Source: DASUUR01 sp036373975 (GTDB lineage Bacteria > Patescibacteriota > Saccharimonadia > Saccharimonadales > Saccharimonadaceae). Taken from it: 6,651 nucleotides of DNA. This document shows, in pieces, positions 5,266 to 6,651 of this stretch. A program made the position numbers and the translations under genes. Where the stretch lies: assembly GCA_036373975.1 (NCBI GenBank), contig DASUUR010000036.1, positions 1-6,651 on the forward strand, read 5' to 3'. The notes beneath the pieces were generated by a model. The model was not told the DNA's origin, did not search any database, and was given only the letters and a program-made list of their open reading frames with translations. How positions within the stretch are numbered: position 1 is the stretch's first letter; every line of letters starts with the position of its first letter.

Positions 5266-5343
5266 CGCGGGGTGGAGCAGTCTGGTCAGCTCGCGTGGCT
5301 CATAACCACGAGGTCATAGGTTCAAATCCTGTCCCCGCTACCA
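5266..5343 (+). tRNA. initiator tRNA-fMet (CAT)
   Basis: This is a 78-nt cloverleaf with encoded CCA and anticodon CAT at 5301-5303. Initiator features are an unpaired acceptor end (C1 opposite U72, before A73), the A11-U24 purine-pyrimidine pair in the D-stem, and overall similarity to E. coli tRNA-fMet, including the CGCGGGGTGGAGCAG start. Two points differ from the textbook initiator. The terminal mismatch is C1:U72 rather than C1:A72. The three G-C pairs at the bottom of the anticodon stem are reduced to two, with U29-A41 followed by G30-C40 and G31-C39. It has its own promoter and is followed by a strong terminator. It encodes the tRNA that starts translation and is formylated by the Met-tRNA formyltransferase. 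Confidence 0.95.
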
Positions 5344-5355
5344 TGTTGAATAGTT

Positions 5356-5383
5356 AAAACTCGATCCTTTGATCGAGTTTTTG
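5356..5383. terminator. bidirectional intrinsic terminator
   Basis: AAAACTCGATC (5356-5366) pairs with GATCGAGTTTT (5371-5381) around a CTTT loop, with U-tracts on both strands. It ends the tRNA-fMet transcript from the left and the flavoprotein transcript from the right, whose stop codon lies at 5389-5391. Confidence 0.85.
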
Positions 5384-5388
5384 TTTAT

Positions 5389-6651
5389 CTACAATTTACT
5401 ACAGGCAACCCGGACTGCTTCGCTCCATGTAGGGAAAGCATGCATGGTGTAGGCAACATCTTGGGCAGTAAGATTGTGCTGTATTGCCAATGTAAGCTCA
5501 TGAATTAACTCGCCTGCGCATGGCGCAGCAATGGTAGCGCCTAAAATAATGCCTTTTTTATCTGTGATTATTTTAACAAATCCATCACGTGTATTGGTTG
5601 TGTTGGCCCGGCCGATAATATTGATAGGAGCGGTGGCTTTATTAATAGCGAGGTCACGTTTTATGCAGTCGTCTTCGCTAAGGCCGACCGAAGCAATCTC
5701 GGGCACTATGTAGGTAATTCGCGGAACGGCCTTGTAGTTAGGGCTCAGTTTATCGCGGTGCAAAATATTATGCGCGGCCACGCGGCTTTCTTGCAAGGCA
5801 ACATGGGTATACATGGTATGGCCAAGTACGTCACCGGCAGCATAAATATGCTTTGCACTAGTCTGCAGATGCTCGTTTACCTCAATGCCTTTTGGCGTAT
5901 AGTGAATGCCGGCGTTCTCGAGGCCAATATCTACAGTCGGCAGTTTCCCGGCGGCAACCAATATCTCGTCAACTTTAACTGATATCTCACGGTCACCACG
6001 GATATAAGTGACGCGCTTCATAATACCTTCACGGGCAACCTTGATAACCCGGCTGCTCGTTAGGGCGCTTACACCTTTTTGGCTGTCGAATATTCGCTCA
6101 ACAAGCTCACTCACTTCATCGTCTTCACGCGGCAATAGGCGGGGGGCGACCTCAGCAATATGTACTTTGCTGCCAAATGTACTAAAAAGATGCGCAAATT
6201 CGACACCCGTTGCGCCACCACCGATAATAAATACTGACTTAGGTGGTCGAATTATGTCGAGCGCCGTGCGGGGGGTAAGGTGTGGGATTTTATCGAGACC
6301 AATAACTTGTGGCATGAGCAAATGCGCGCCGGTTGCAATCAAAAAATATGAGGCAGAGAGGTGCCGGCGATTTATTGTTATTTCATGCGGGCTAATAAAA
6401 TGAGCTGCACCTTCAAATACTGTTATCCCCTCTGCTTCGTAAAAGCGTTGGCTACCACCGGCACCGGCGCGCGAAATTGCGAGGTCCTTCCAGGCCTTGA
6501 CTGAAGGATAATTGTAGCCAACAGTGGCGGAGCGTATACCAAATTGTTGGCCGTCCTTTGCTGCGCCATAAACTTTTGCCGCATGAAGGAGGGCGCTCAT
6601 GGGGACGTCGCCGAAGTTTGGTGATTCACCACCCAGCGCATCGGCCTCAAC
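5389..6651 (-). CDS. FAD/NAD(P)-dependent disulfide-reductase family protein lacking redox cysteines (5' end cut by window)
   Basis: The frame runs to the right edge, so the start and the first FAD GxGxxG motif are outside. 420 residues are visible; family members are about 450-470. An in-frame ATG at 6598-6600 is internal, because the preceding 17 codons align with the family active-site segment. Numbering from that ATG, there is an ATG flavin motif (90-92), a second nucleotide-binding fold GGGATGVEFA (127-136) with Glu150 at the end of the following strand (favouring NADH), the FAD motif YAAGDV with Asp257, and a dimerisation domain ending MHAFPTWSEA. The family is that of dihydrolipoamide dehydrogenase, mercuric reductase and soluble transhydrogenase. 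The active-site CxxxxC is missing: the segment reads GGESPNFGDVP, with Ser and Asp instead of the two cysteines. The catalytic His before PT is Phe389. Dithiol chemistry is thus not expected. A NAD(P)H:quinone reductase or transhydrogenase-like activity is more likely, but is inference. Confidence 0.88.
   Translation of the reverse strand, partial: VEADALGGESPNFGDVPMSALLHAAKVYGAAKDGQQFGIRSATVGYNYPSVKAWKDLAISRAGAGGSQRFYEAEGITVFEGAAHFISPHEITINRRHLSASYFLIATGAHLLMPQVIGLDKIPHLTPRTALDIIRPPKSVFIIGGGATGVEFAHLFSTFGSKVHIAEVAPRLLPREDDEVSELVERIFDSQKGVSALTSSRVIKVAREGIMKRVTYIRGDREISVKVDEILVAAGKLPTVDIGLENAGIHYTPKGIEVNEHLQTSAKHIYAAGDVLGHTMYTHVALQESRVAAHNILHRDKLSPNYKAVPRITYIVPEIASVGLSEDDCIKRDLAINKATAPINIIGRANTTNTRDGFVKIITDKKGIILGATIAAPCAGELIHELTLAIQHNLTAQDVAYTMHAFPTWSEAVRVACSKL

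Noticed and set aside
5172..5357. Plus-strand 61-codon frame across the promoter region and tRNA-fMet
   Set aside because: It runs through a clear tRNA gene and two promoters, so it is a chance frame.
1..6651. CRISPR array, transposon inverted repeats or insertion sequence
   Set aside because: No regularly spaced repeats and no transposase were seen. The only mobile-element enzyme is the large serine recombinase.

Overview
The window looks like chromosomal DNA of a small-genome bacterium. My best guess is a Candidate Phyla Radiation / Candidatus Saccharibacteria (TM7)-like lineage, but that is an inference from overall style: short compact genes, weak Shine-Dalgarno (SD) use on housekeeping genes, and a GH37 trehalase beside an FtsB/DivIC-like divisome protein. 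TGA is read as stop (it ends the recombinase and a 50-codon gene), so there is no sign of the TGA=Gly code. There is no direct taxonomic marker.

Region 1 (about 1-2750) reads as an integrated mobile element, or one end of one. In order it holds: a mostly non-coding left edge; a compact transcription unit (-10 at 227-232) whose RNA should begin and end with a perfect 17-bp stem followed by an intrinsic terminator (239-358); a membrane-anchored protein of unknown role (402-821); a predicted structured leader (about 845-960) behind a TATAAT box; a 48-residue acidic protein (1011-1157); and a large serine recombinase (1178-2749). The last seven codons and the stop of the recombinase lie at or inside the 3' end of a CAT-anticodon tRNA gene on the opposite strand (2728-2803). 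This is the arrangement expected if the tRNA 3' end is the chromosomal attachment site.

Region 2 (about 2804-4976) is host-like. A sigma70-type promoter drives a complete cytoplasmic GH37 trehalase with all signature motifs. An FtsB/DivIC-type septum protein (one membrane segment plus coiled coil) follows, then a strong hairpin that appears to end transcription from both sides.

Region 3 (about 4977-5390) holds an unannotated-looking, GC-rich 50-residue single-span membrane protein on the minus strand, with a consensus promoter and a good SD. It diverges from the initiator tRNA-fMet gene, and an inverted repeat lies between and over the two promoters. The initiator tRNA has an unusual C1:U72 end and a U29-A41 pair in place of one of the canonical G-C pairs. 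A bidirectional terminator follows it.

Region 4 (5389 to the right edge, minus strand) is the larger part of a pyridine-nucleotide flavoprotein of the disulfide-reductase family. Both redox cysteines (now Ser and Asp) and the catalytic C-terminal histidine (now Phe) are replaced. It is therefore unlikely to be a dihydrolipoamide dehydrogenase or mercuric reductase, and may be a quinone reductase or transhydrogenase-type enzyme.
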